From NCBI RefSeq assembly GCF_014874095.1, contig NZ_JADBEB010000001.1, forward strand, positions 8,556,001 to 8,620,000: a stretch of DNA of 64,000 nucleotides. Reading direction: 5' to 3'. The translations under genes and the position numbers were made by a program. Of this stretch, positions 41,890 to 50,089 are shown piece by piece; positions within the stretch are counted from its first letter, which is position 1; every line of letters starts with the position of its first letter. The stretch is from Plantactinospora soyae. Its GTDB lineage: Bacteria > Actinomycetota > Actinomycetes > Mycobacteriales > Micromonosporaceae. Under the pieces are notes generated by a model, which was given only the letters and a program-made list of their open reading frames with translations, did not search any database and was not told the DNA's origin.

Positions 41890-43302
41890 TCACGAAGGAT
41901 ACTGCGGGCGATCAGATCTTGTCGCTGTCGCCGACTCGTCCTCGTCCGTCCGGACGATGCGTTCAAGTCCGGTCGCCCCATTGAGTCGACCGATCGCCAC
42001 CAAAGCCGCACCGACCGCACCGATCTCCGGATTTCGGACGTGACGTACCTCGCGCGGGGCCAGCGCGACCGCGAAGGCCCGCCGCCACCACCCCGACGCG
42101 GCGACCGCACCGCCGCCGAGCACCACCTGGACCGACTCGTCCAGGGTGGACTCGATCGCGGCGACGCCCACCGCCACCTGGGCGCAGAGCGCGTCCATCA
42201 ACCCGGCCAGAATGTCCACCGAGGTCGTGTTGAACCCGAGTCCGGCCAGCATGCCGGAGCCGGCCGGGGCCAGTCCGGGCGGCCGGTCACCACCGAACCG
42301 GGAGTCGGCCGGCACTCCACCCCGGGACGGCACCCGGGCCAGTGCCTGGTCGAGTTCCGGCCCCTCGGGCAACCGCATCTCCCGCCGGACCCAGGCGTAG
42401 AGGTTGCCGCCGCCGGAGAACGCGGTGCCGGTGACCACGTGGTCGTGGTCCACCCGGTACCGCCAGAGCTCCTCGGGCAGCGGGGGCAGTTCCGCTCCGG
42501 CCGGGGCGCGCTGCACCAACCGGACGGCCGCCGAGGTGCCGACCGTGACCGCCGCCCGACGGCTGTCGAAGCATCCGGAGCCCACGTTGGAGGCGGCACC
42601 GTCGCCGCAGGGTGGCGCCCATCCGGCGGCCCGCAGCGCCGGCCAGCGGCGGGCGAAGTCGTCCCGGAGCCGGCCGACCCAGGCCCGGGACGCCAGCGCC
42701 GGCAGCTCTCCCGGCCGGACCCCGGCCAGTGCGCACGCCTCCGGATCCCAGTCCAGGGTGCGCAGGTCGAGCAGGCCGGTACCGGACGCCTGGGAGATCG
42801 ACATGACCCCCTCGTCGAGCAGCATGCCGTAGATGTACTCGACCAGGCCGGCGAAGCGCACCTGGCCGGCACCCACCCGGTCGCGCAGCCACGGCAGCCG
42901 GACCGACCAGTAGAACCGGTGCCACCAGGTGCCGGTCCGTCGGTGGAAGTCGTCGGCGTCCGCCGGCCCCCGGACCCCGGCCGGCACCACGGGCCGGGTG
43001 TCCAACCAGGTCAGCACGGGCCCGAGCGGGGCGCCGCCGGGATCGAGGGGAACCACCGAGTGCCACTGCGCGGAGGCGACGACCAGGTCGACCCCGTCGA
43101 GGTGGTTCGCCTCGGCCAGCTCGTCCAGGCACTCGACGAGGGCACCGAGGTAGGCCCGCGCGTCCAGGGTCGCCTCGCCGTCGTCGCCGATCTTGACATC
43201 CGCCGGGCGTCGGGCCAGCGCACCGGGCAGCGGCCGGGCGGCGGTGTCCAGCACCAGGCCACGCACCGACGACGTACCCAGGTCGAGAGCGAGAATCCTC
43301 AT
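41890..43302 (-). CDS. FGGY-family carbohydrate kinase
   Basis: 470 aa from ATG 43302. The ATP site LALDLGTSSVRGLVLD opens the protein, TVGTSAAVRL and LGGGAVAASGWWRRAFA are the second phosphate and adenosine motifs, and a Gly-rich GSGCFD loop is seen. The family phosphorylates sugars such as gluconate, xylulose or ribulose in the cytoplasm; the exact substrate cannot be told. TACGGT is 8 bp before ATG, so the mRNA is probably leaderless. It diverges from the Trp leader and is followed by the sensor kinase gene about 100 bp on. Confidence 0.9.
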   Translation of the reverse strand: MRILALDLGTSSVRGLVLDTAARPLPGALARRPADVKIGDDGEATLDARAYLGALVECLDELAEANHLDGVDLVVASAQWHSVVPLDPGGAPLGPVLTWLDTRPVVPAGVRGPADADDFHRRTGTWWHRFYWSVRLPWLRDRVGAGQVRFAGLVEYIYGMLLDEGVMSISQASGTGLLDLRTLDWDPEACALAGVRPGELPALASRAWVGRLRDDFARRWPALRAAGWAPPCGDGAASNVGSGCFDSRRAAVTVGTSAAVRLVQRAPAGAELPPLPEELWRYRVDHDHVVTGTAFSGGGNLYAWVRREMRLPEGPELDQALARVPSRGGVPADSRFGGDRPPGLAPAGSGMLAGLGFNTTSVDILAGLMDALCAQVAVGVAAIESTLDESVQVVLGGGAVAASGWWRRAFAVALAPREVRHVRNPEIGAVGAALVAIGRLNGATGLERIVRTDEDESATATRSDRPQYPS

Positions 43303-43310
43303 CGACGAAA

Positions 43311-43316
43311 ACCGTA
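43311..43316 (-). promoter_or_regulatory. -10 box of a leaderless FGGY kinase transcript
   Basis: TACGGT on the minus strand ends 8 bp before ATG 43302, with no ribosome site between them. Confidence 0.45.
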
Positions 43317-43378
43317 CCCGTTCGGCGTGCCGCCGAAGCCAAGGTGGCGCGGAGCGGCCGGAAGAGGTGTCGGCGCGC

Positions 43379-43409
43379 GGCGAACCGCCCAGCTGGTGGG
43401 CGGTTCGCC
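43379..43409. promoter_or_regulatory. 12-bp inverted repeat between FGGY kinase and Trp leader
   Basis: GGCGAACCGCCC and GGGCGGTTCGCC pair perfectly around a 7-base loop. It lies just upstream of the Trp leader promoter, so it could be an operator or a hairpin in an upstream transcript. Confidence 0.5.
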
Positions 43410-43440
43410 GACACCGGTGCCGGCCCGGCCTCCGGTGCCC

Positions 43441-43446
43441 TAGACT
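43441..43446 (+). promoter_or_regulatory. -10 box of the leaderless Trp leader transcript
   Basis: TAGACT ends 7 bp before the ATG of the leader peptide, so the mRNA should begin with the leader start codon. Confidence 0.55.
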
Positions 43447-43453
43447 TCCCGGC

Positions 43454-43513
43454 ATGCTCGCGCGACTTCACTCCTGGTGGCCCGCCATCCCGGCGGCCGA
43501 CCTCCGCGCGTAG
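43454..43513 (+). CDS. Tryptophan leader peptide (attenuator)
   Basis: A 19-aa peptide, MLARLHSWWPAIPAADLRA, with a tandem Trp pair in the LHSWW setting known from actinobacterial trp leaders. It begins 7 bp after TAGACT and is followed 10 bp after its stop by a GC hairpin, then by the anthranilate-synthase-type gene. When Trp-tRNA is scarce, the ribosome should stall at the TGG pair and shift RNA folding. The reading is direct; the attenuation role is from the family. Confidence 0.85.
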   Translation: MLARLHSWWPAIPAADLRA

Positions 43514-43522
43514 CTCTTCCAC

Positions 43523-43546
43523 GCGGCCGCCCCACGCGGCGGCCGC
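43523..43546 (+). terminator. Attenuator hairpin after the Trp leader
   Basis: GCGGCCGCC and GGCGGCCGC form a perfect 9-bp stem with a 6-base loop, starting 10 bp after the leader stop. It is the likely attenuator or pause hairpin. No T-run is present. Confidence 0.6.
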
Positions 43547-43610
43547 CAGCGTCACCTCCAGCCTCCCGGCCACCGCACCGGACGGCCCCGGCTGTGAGGG
43601 ACGAACGAAG

Positions 43611-45638
43611 ATGAATCTGCTGCACCACCTGCTCACCACCATCGTCGCCGGTGCCGATCCGGGTCCGTTCGCCCTGGTCCGCCGGGACGGTGCCGCCGGC
43701 CTGGACGTCTTCACCGGTGCGCCACGCACGGTGTCGAGACTCGCCGACATCCCCCTGCCGCCGGGCCCCGCCGGACCACGGACGCTCGCCCTGGTGCCGT
43801 ACCGGCAGATCGGCGAGCGCGGCTTCGCGTGCGTCGACGACGGCGCCCCGCTGGAGTGCCTGGCGCTCTCCGGACACGTCCGGGTGCCGCTCGCGGAGGC
43901 GCTCGCCGCGCTGCCCGACACACCGACACCGGTCCGGGACGCCGCCTTCGACCTGCCCGACGGGGAGTACGCGGAGATCGTCGGGCGGGTGCTGCGCGAC
44001 GAGATCGGCCGGGGCGAGGGCGCGAACTTCGTGATCTCCCGCTCGTTCGTGGGCACCCTGACCGGCCCCGCCCTGCCGGCCGCGCTGGCCGCGCTGCGCC
44101 GGCTGCTCCAGGGCGAGCGGGGCACGTACTGGACGTTCCTGGTGTACACCGGAACCCGGATCCTGGTCGGCGCCTCCCCGGAACGCCACGTCAGCGTCGA
44201 GGACGGCCTGGTCCTGATGAACCCGATCAGCGGCACCCTCCGGCATCCGGGCGGCGTGGCGGACCGGGAGTCCCTGCTGCGGTTCCTCGCCGATCCGAAG
44301 GAGATCGACGAGCTGTACATGGTGCTCGACGAGGAACTGAAGATGATGGCGACCGTGGCCGAGCAGGGCGGCCAGGTGATCGGGCCGTACCTGAAGGAGA
44401 TGGCGCACCTCACCCACACCGAGTACCTGCTCGCCGGGCGCGGGTCGCTGGACGTCCGGGAGGTGCTCCGGGAGACCATGTTCGCGCCCACCGTCACCGG
44501 CAGCCCGATGGAGAACGCCTGCCGGGTGATCGCCCGGCACGAGCGACGCGGCCGGGGCTACTACGCGGGCGTACTGGCACTGCTGGGGCGGGACGACGCC
44601 GGCCGGCAGACCCTGGACGCGCCGATCCTGATCCGTACCGCCGAGATCTCCCCCGCCGGAGCGCTGCGGGTGCCGGTCGGCGCGACCCTGGTACGCCACT
44701 CCACCGCCGCGGGCGAGGTGGCCGAGACGCACGCCAAGGCGGCCGGGGTACTGGCGGCGCTGGGGCTGCGGTCGACCTCGGCCGAGCCGGACACCGTACC
44801 GGCGGGGGTCGCGCCGGCGGCCGTCACACCGCCGGACGCCGTACCGGTGACGGTCGGGGCCGCGCCGGCGGCGGAGGTCCGGCTGGCCGAGGACCCGGCG
44901 GTACGCGCCGCACTCGCCGCCCGCAACCACGGACTCGCCCCGTTCTGGCTGGAGGAACGGACGCCCGGCGCGGCGGTGCTGCCGTGGCTCGTCGGGCGGC
45001 GGGTACTGGTCGTCGACGGCGAGGACACCTTCACCGGAATGCTCACGCACCAGTTGCGGGCGCTCGGACTGACCGTCCGGACCCGGCCCTGGGGCGACGC
45101 CGCCGGTCAGGAGCGGTTCGATCCGACCGACGCCGACCTGACCGTGCTGGGTCCGGGTCCCGGCGACCCGGAAAGTCCGACCGATCCGAAGATGACCGCC
45201 CTGCGCGGCGTGGTCGACGGCCTGCTCGCGGCCGGGCACCCCACCCTCGGGGTCTGCCTCGGCCACCAACTGCTGGCCGGGCGGCTCGGCCTGCCCCTGC
45301 ACCGCCGGTCCGCGCCCTACCAGGGGCTGAGCCGGGAGATCGAGGTCTTCGGTGCCCTCCGGCGGGTCGGTTTCTACTCCAGCTACACGGCGCTGGCCGA
45401 CGCCGACGAGGTGGTCACGGCGTACGGGCCGGTGCGGCTGGACCGGGACGCGGTGGACGGCACGGTGCACGCGCTGCGCGGGTCGACGTACGCCGGGGTG
45501 CAGTTCCATCCCGAGTCGGTACTGAGCCGGGACGGGATGGCGGTGCTGACCGATCTGCTGGGTTGGCTGCTGCCGGACCCGAGCGTGCCGACCGGCCATG
45601 GCACGCCCGAGCCGCATACTTCCCGGCATCCCGGGTAG
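43611..45638 (+). CDS. Fused anthranilate synthase / PhzE-type chorismate amidotransferase
   Basis: 675 aa. The N-terminal chorismate-binding domain (about 1-410) has MNPISGTLRHP, DEELKMMA, YLKEMAHLTHTEYLLAG and FAPTVTGSP, which are closest to the PhzE-like branch. A spacer of about 45 residues leads to a class I glutamine amidotransferase domain (about 460-665) with the catalytic C549 in GVCLGHQ and the HPES His-Glu. It makes anthranilate, or 2-amino-2-desoxyisochorismate if a true PhzE, from chorismate and glutamine. The Trp leader in front argues for anthranilate and tryptophan supply. No other trp or phz genes are next to it, so specialised anthranilate supply is possible. Confidence 0.9.
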   Translation: MNLLHHLLTTIVAGADPGPFALVRRDGAAGLDVFTGAPRTVSRLADIPLPPGPAGPRTLALVPYRQIGERGFACVDDGAPLECLALSGHVRVPLAEALAALPDTPTPVRDAAFDLPDGEYAEIVGRVLRDEIGRGEGANFVISRSFVGTLTGPALPAALAALRRLLQGERGTYWTFLVYTGTRILVGASPERHVSVEDGLVLMNPISGTLRHPGGVADRESLLRFLADPKEIDELYMVLDEELKMMATVAEQGGQVIGPYLKEMAHLTHTEYLLAGRGSLDVREVLRETMFAPTVTGSPMENACRVIARHERRGRGYYAGVLALLGRDDAGRQTLDAPILIRTAEISPAGALRVPVGATLVRHSTAAGEVAETHAKAAGVLAALGLRSTSAEPDTVPAGVAPAAVTPPDAVPVTVGAAPAAEVRLAEDPAVRAALAARNHGLAPFWLEERTPGAAVLPWLVGRRVLVVDGEDTFTGMLTHQLRALGLTVRTRPWGDAAGQERFDPTDADLTVLGPGPGDPESPTDPKMTALRGVVDGLLAAGHPTLGVCLGHQLLAGRLGLPLHRRSAPYQGLSREIEVFGALRRVGFYSSYTALADADEVVTAYGPVRLDRDAVDGTVHALRGSTYAGVQFHPESVLSRDGMAVLTDLLGWLLPDPSVPTGHGTPEPHTSRHPG

Positions 45639-45651
45639 CCATTGAAGTAAG

Positions 45652-45694
45652 CCGGCGGTCCGGGCGGGTTGAGAGCCCCTGCCCGGGCCACCGG
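45652..45694. terminator. Hairpin between the chorismate enzyme and the TetR-HxlR gene
   Basis: CCGGCGGTCCGGGC pairs with GCCCGGGCCACCGG with one mismatch and one G-T pair, around a 15-base loop, 14 bp after the stop at 45638. It lies between convergent genes and can serve both. Confidence 0.6.
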
Positions 45695-45783
45695 TCCTGA
45701 TCCGATGTGGCCGGCGACCCGCAGCCGACACGACTACCCCACGCGGACCGGGCACGACGGTACGGGTCGCGGTGCCGATCCGA

Positions 45784-46878
45784 TCACGCCCGGGCGGACC
45801 CGTTCCGGGCCCAGGCGTCGATCTCGGCGAGCGCGCCGCGTAGCCCGGCACCGCGCTCGGTCAGCGCATAGCTGATCCGGGTGGGTGGGCCGGTCACGAC
45901 CCGGCGCCGCAGCAGATTCTCGTCGGCGAGTTGCCGCAACCGTTCGGTGAGCACCCGTCGGGAGAGGCCGGGGACGGCCTCGACGAGATCGCTGAACCGG
46001 GCTTCGCCGTGGCTGAGCACGAAGAGCAGTTCGAGGGTCCAGCGGCGGCCGAGCAGTTCCAGCGCGGCCGAGGCGGGCGGGGACGGCGACCTGTCAGCTG
46101 CTTCGGTTACTTTTCCCAACCTGGTTATCTGATTGGCGGAGAAGCCGGTTCCGGACTCGATCACGGTGGGTCCGGGTTGGGATCGCGGTCGGGTAAGGAA
46201 GACCTCGATGCCGTCGAGCACCCGCCGAAGGCCGAACTCGAAGTCCTTCGCCACCAGCGTCGGCGCACCGGTGGCCGGGTCGAAGAGCCCGGACACCAGC
46301 GGAAACCGACCGGTGCGGAGCAGCCCGGCCAGCGTCGCCGACTCGGCCGCCCACCACTGTTCGGCGCTCACCCCGGTACGCCGCTCGTCCTCGGCCTCGT
46401 TCCGGACGTACAGCGCCGCGCCCTGCACGTAGTCGCTGACGGTGAAGTAGAGCTGGGTCATCGTCGCCCGGTCCAGCCCGAAGCCGTCGACCGCCCGCAA
46501 CACCCACTCGAAGTTGGCCAGCACGTTCGGCCCGAGCGGCGGGCGCCAGGTGCCCGCGACGATCGGCAGCACCCACGGGTGCCGCTGGTACATCGCCCAC
46601 TCCCCCCGGGCGGAGAGCTCGATCCTCGCCCGCCAGCCGGCGGGGCCGGGATCGGGATAGCGGATCTCCCCGAAAACGGTCTCCACCATCAGGTTGACCA
46701 GCTGCCTCTTGCCGGGCACATGGCGGTAGAGGGACATCACCCCGGCGCCCAGCGCGGTGGCGACCCGGCGCATCGAGAGCGTTCCCAGGCCGTCCGCGTC
46801 GGCGAGCCGGATCGCGGTCCGGACGATGCGATCGAGGCCCAGCCCCGACCGGGACCCCTGGATCCGGTCGCCTTCCAT
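45784..46878 (-). CDS. TetR-HxlR fusion transcriptional regulator
   Basis: 364 aa from ATG 46878, with GGGAGGG 6 nt upstream. Residues about 12-58 are a TetR HTH (TLSMRRVATALGAGVMSLYRHV) followed by a TetR_C ligand domain with YFTVSDYVQG (about 75-230). After a linker (about 232-262) comes a winged HxlR-type HTH with LELLGRRWTLELLFVL, RFSDLVEAVPGLSRRVLTERLRQL and SYALTERGAGL (about 263-364). Each half is normally a separate protein. The linker codons are AT-richer than either side, as if a spacer between two genes became coding. It diverges from the GNAT gene, with a palindrome between them. Confidence 0.88.
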   Translation of the reverse strand: MEGDRIQGSRSGLGLDRIVRTAIRLADADGLGTLSMRRVATALGAGVMSLYRHVPGKRQLVNLMVETVFGEIRYPDPGPAGWRARIELSARGEWAMYQRHPWVLPIVAGTWRPPLGPNVLANFEWVLRAVDGFGLDRATMTQLYFTVSDYVQGAALYVRNEAEDERRTGVSAEQWWAAESATLAGLLRTGRFPLVSGLFDPATGAPTLVAKDFEFGLRRVLDGIEVFLTRPRSQPGPTVIESGTGFSANQITRLGKVTEAADRSPSPPASAALELLGRRWTLELLFVLSHGEARFSDLVEAVPGLSRRVLTERLRQLADENLLRRRVVTGPPTRISYALTERGAGLRGALAEIDAWARNGSARA

Positions 46879-46965
46879 CCGCGCCCTCCCCATTCCCGCC
46901 GTCGTCATTTCTACCGTCGTCATTTCCACCGTCGTCGACGGCTCGCGTACTTGGCACGCTGCCGC

Positions 46966-46976
46966 GTACACTGTAC
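46966..46976. promoter_or_regulatory. GTACA-C-TGTAC palindrome between divergent genes
   Basis: A perfect 11-bp palindrome lies between the TetR-HxlR regulator and the GNAT gene. It is a good candidate operator of the TetR half. Two copies of TTTC-ACCGTCGTC-type 15-mers lie nearby at 46903-46935. Confidence 0.4.
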
Positions 46977-47020
46977 CCGTCGGAATCGAGGCGGTGGAGG
47001 TCGAGGCGGTGGAGGTGAGG

Positions 47021-47680
47021 ATGACCGAGACCATGACGGTACGACCGGCCGGGCCGGACGACGCCGGGGCGGTCGCGCTGGCGCTCGGCCGGGCCGGGCT
47101 GGACGAGACGGTCTTCGGCTGGGTGGTGCCGGACGAGGATGCCCGACGTGCTCGGGTCGAGGCATGGACCGAACACGCGGTCGGGTGGGTGTCCGGGATG
47201 CTCGACGCGGGCGAGATCCTGGTGGCGTACCAGGGCAACGGGGAGATCCTCGGGCTTTCGGTGTGGGAGTTCTTCCCCGACGGTCCGGCCCGGTCCGATC
47301 CCGCCTCCGCCGCCGAGCAGGCCGCCCTCGTCGCCCAGGCCTACGACGAGTACGCGCCCCGGATGGCGCTGGTCGGGGAACTGACCCGGGAACGCCACCC
47401 GGCCCGGGAGCCGTACTGGTACCTGCAACAGATGGCGGTCGTACCCGCCTCGCGCGGCCAGGGACTCGGCGGTGCGATGCTGCGCCACCAGCTTGCCCGG
47501 GCCGACGCCGCCCAGATCGGGGCGTACCTGGAGGCGAGTTCGCCCCGCAACCGCGCGTTGTACGAGCGGCACGGGTTCCGGCCCCGAGGTGAGCCCATCC
47601 GGTTGCCGGACGGCGGGCCGGGCATCCAGCCGATGTGGCGCGACCCCCGACTCGACCCCGCGACGACCCCGACGGGTTAG
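47021..47680 (+). CDS. GNAT family N-acetyltransferase
   Basis: 219 aa from ATG 47021, preceded by GGAGGTGAGG. The GNAT core appears as WYLQQMAVVPASRGQGLGGAMLRHQL (about 143-168), with the acetyl-CoA pyrophosphate loop RGQGLGG, and a final YLEASSPRNRALYERHGFR block (about 175-193). It transfers acetyl groups to an amine, perhaps an antibiotic or other small molecule. It lies opposite the TetR-HxlR regulator, which may control it. It ends 10 bp from the convergent DMT transporter gene. Confidence 0.88.
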   Translation: MTETMTVRPAGPDDAGAVALALGRAGLDETVFGWVVPDEDARRARVEAWTEHAVGWVSGMLDAGEILVAYQGNGEILGLSVWEFFPDGPARSDPASAAEQAALVAQAYDEYAPRMALVGELTRERHPAREPYWYLQQMAVVPASRGQGLGGAMLRHQLARADAAQIGAYLEASSPRNRALYERHGFRPRGEPIRLPDGGPGIQPMWRDPRLDPATTPTG

Positions 47681-47690
47681 CCCCGCACGG

Positions 47691-48563
47691 TCAGGTGTTC
47701 GGGGCGCCCTCGAATCCCTCGCGACCGGACGGGCGGGTGCTGGCCAGCCAGATTCCGAAGATCATCGCCAGTACGGCCGGCACCTCGACCAGCAGCCGGA
47801 GCCCGCCGAACGACAGCGTCTCGTGGAAGGCGGTGACACCGATGAGGACGCTGCTGACCGGGTCCACCAGGGTGATCGCCGTCAACGGCGCGGCGAGCGG
47901 GCCGTTCTGGAAGGCGTTCTGGTTCAGCGCCACCGCCGCGACCCCGATCACGGCCAGCGCGTAGAGATGCCAGTCGGTCAGCGTCGAGAGCGGGTCGCTG
48001 AACACCCGTTCGGCGAAGGTCTTCAGCACCGAGGCGGTGCCGGCGTAGAGCAGGCCGGTGGCGATCCCGAGCAGGGTTCCCCGGAGGGCGCCCCGGGCCC
48101 GGTGGGCGAGGACCAGGCAGACCCCGATCAGCGAACCACCGATCAGCGCGACCCCGAGCCAGCCCATCAGGGAGGGCTCGGAGACCCCCGCCCGGGGCTG
48201 CGCGGCGGCGAGGAAGGCGCCCAGGCCGAACACGCAGGACGCCACCGCCGTGACGTCCCGGGGATGCGGCCGGCGGTGGTCGAGCGCCGCCTCCAGGGGG
48301 ATCGCCAGGAACATTCCGCTGATCAGCAGGGGCTGGACCAGGGTGAGGGGCCCGAACCGGAGGGCGAGCGCCTGTAGGGCGGTACCGGTGAAGTCGGGAA
48401 GCTTGGCGAGCAGCCAGCGCTTGCGCCGGAGCATCCGGAGGAACAGCCGGAGGTCGGCCGTACCGTGCGGCGGTTCCCGGCGTACGGCACGCTGCTGCAA
48501 CGCGGCCCCGAGCGCGAAGCAGCTCGCGGAGGCGAGCGCGAGCAGCACCGCGGCGATCGTCAC
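47691..48563 (-). CDS. DMT-superfamily (NIPA/EamA-like) membrane transporter
   Basis: 290 aa with about nine to ten membrane helices in the EamA/NIPA pattern: an N-terminal LASASCFALGAALQQRAVRRE helix, a TALQALALRFGPLTLVQPLL repeat and a late LVDPVSSVLIGVTAFHETL segment. It likely moves a small metabolite or divalent cation across the membrane; the substrate is not clear. GTG 48563 starts it; no good ribosome site is visible, so a few bases of uncertainty remain. A 311-bp gap separates it from the ABC operon behind it. Confidence 0.85.
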   Translation of the reverse strand: MTIAAVLLALASASCFALGAALQQRAVRREPPHGTADLRLFLRMLRRKRWLLAKLPDFTGTALQALALRFGPLTLVQPLLISGMFLAIPLEAALDHRRPHPRDVTAVASCVFGLGAFLAAAQPRAGVSEPSLMGWLGVALIGGSLIGVCLVLAHRARGALRGTLLGIATGLLYAGTASVLKTFAERVFSDPLSTLTDWHLYALAVIGVAAVALNQNAFQNGPLAAPLTAITLVDPVSSVLIGVTAFHETLSFGGLRLLVEVPAVLAMIFGIWLASTRPSGREGFEGAPNT

Positions 48564-48874
48564 GCCTGGGTCCCATCGCCGTCGGCACGGGAGACGCCGG
48601 GTACCGTACGCACAAAGTCACGCTACGTGCTCAGTCGGGTACGGGCAGACGGTTCTGGCCGGGCGACAACCAGAACCCCCGGTCACCCGGCCACCTCGGC
48701 CCACTTCTGGTAGGGGATCTCCACTGGCGGGTCGCGCCGCCCGGTCGTCGTCGCCACCCCGGCACCCTGCGCGAGCGGTGCCACCCCGGTCGACCAGATT
48801 CGCAGGTCACCGGGGGGTGGGATCGACGACCACGAACGGCGCGAACCCGGCCCGTGGTCGAACGGACGGTCAGG
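48564..48874. other. 311-bp spacer with an open extension of the ABC ATPase frame
   Basis: The spacer holds one inverted repeat (listed separately). The frame of the ABC ATPase stays open for 63 codons past its TGA, down to a TGA at 48683-48685, and its end reads like protein (PVEIPYQKWAEVAG). This may be chance or an old gene end. I see no start with a ribosome site, so I do not call a gene. Confidence 0.45.
48651..48677 (-). terminator. Inverted repeat after the ABC operon
   Basis: GGTTCTGG and CCAGAACC form a perfect 8-bp stem around an 11-base loop, between the ABC operon and the DMT gene. A terminator for the ABC operon is likely. Confidence 0.45.
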
Positions 48875-50083
48875 TCAGGAGGCGAGCGTCCCGGCCGCCC
48901 GCCCCTCGTGCAGGGTGAGATTCCGGCCGTTGGCCGGGTCGAAGAGGTGGATCTTCTCCAGGTTGAACCAGATCCGCCGGCTCTCTCCCTCGGTGGCCGT
49001 GGACTCCGCCGACAACCGGGTCACCAGACTGCTCCCGGAGCCGGTGAGGTCCTCGGCGCCGACATCGGCGGCGAGTTCCTCCAGCTCCGCCGCGCTGGCC
49101 CGCTCCCCCTCCACGGTGAGGTACACGTACTTGTCCGAACCCATCGACTCGACGATCTCGACCGGCGCCTCGAACTCCATCCCCCGCGCCCGGGTCTCGT
49201 CGTCGATCAACGACGCGTCCTCGAAGTGCTCGGGGCGGATGCCGAGGATCAGCTCACGGGGGGCGTCCTCCGCCGCCAGCTCCCGGCGGATCCGGTCACC
49301 GAGCGGTACGTCGCCCACCGCCGTACGCAGCCCGCCGTCCTCCACCGCCGCGTGCAGGAAGTTCATCGACGGCGAGCCGATGAACCCGGCGACGAAGAGG
49401 TTGGTGGGATGGTCGTACAGCTCCTGAGGCGGGCCGACCTGCTGCACCGAGCCGCCCCGCATGATCACCACCCGATCGCCGAGGGTCATCGCCTCGGTCT
49501 GGTCGTGGGTGACGTACACCGTCGTGGTGCCGAGCTGCTTCTGCAACCGGGACACCACGGTGCGCATCTGCACCCGCAGTTTGGCGTCGAGGTTGGAGAG
49601 CGGCTCGTCCATCAGGAACGCCTTCGGACTCCGTACGATCGCCCGGCCCATCGCCACCCGCTGACGCTGCCCGCCGGAGAGGTTCGCCGGCTTGCGGTCC
49701 AGCAGCGCGGTCAGCTCCAGCACCTTCGCGGCGTCGTTGACCTTCTGTTCGATCGTCGCCTTGTCCAGCTTGGCCAGCCGGAGCGGAAAGGCCATGTTCT
49801 CCCGTACGGTCATGTTCGGATAGAGGGCGTACGACTGGAACACCATCGCGATGTCCCGGTCCCGGGGCGCCTTGTCGTTGACCCGCTCCCCCGCGATCCG
49901 CAACTCGCCCCCGCTGACGTCCTCCAGCCCGGCAATCATGTTCAGCGTGGTCGACTTCCCACAGCCCGACGGACCGACCAGGATGACGAACTCGCCATCG
50001 GCGATCTCCAGGTCGACGTCGCGCACCGCGACCGTTCCGTCCGGGAAGCTCTTGCTCACCTTGTCCAGCACGATGTCAGCCAC
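48875..50083 (-). CDS. Sugar ABC transporter ATP-binding protein (MsiK/UgpC/SugC type)
   Basis: 402 aa. Walker A GPSGCGKSTTL (about 37-47), the signature LSGGQRQRVAMGRAI (about 136-150), Walker B FLMDEPLSNLDAK and the switch His are intact. The C-terminal 140 residues form the regulatory OB-like domains of CUT1-type importers. GTG 50083 lies 6 bp after the permease stop. It powers uptake through the two permeases upstream in the operon. MsiK-type ATPases can also serve several importers. Its frame stays open for 63 codons after the stop, which is odd. Confidence 0.95.
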   Translation of the reverse strand: MADIVLDKVSKSFPDGTVAVRDVDLEIADGEFVILVGPSGCGKSTTLNMIAGLEDVSGGELRIAGERVNDKAPRDRDIAMVFQSYALYPNMTVRENMAFPLRLAKLDKATIEQKVNDAAKVLELTALLDRKPANLSGGQRQRVAMGRAIVRSPKAFLMDEPLSNLDAKLRVQMRTVVSRLQKQLGTTTVYVTHDQTEAMTLGDRVVIMRGGSVQQVGPPQELYDHPTNLFVAGFIGSPSMNFLHAAVEDGGLRTAVGDVPLGDRIRRELAAEDAPRELILGIRPEHFEDASLIDDETRARGMEFEAPVEIVESMGSDKYVYLTVEGERASAAELEELAADVGAEDLTGSGSSLVTRLSAESTATEGESRRIWFNLEKIHLFDPANGRNLTLHEGRAAGTLAS

Positions 50084-50089
50084 TGCGAT

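Noticed and set aside
43444-45629. ACTTCCCGGCAT repeated at 43444 and 45618 as an insertion duplication
   Set aside because: The first copy is part of a leaderless start; no mobile-element genes or end repeats lie between, so chance is likely.
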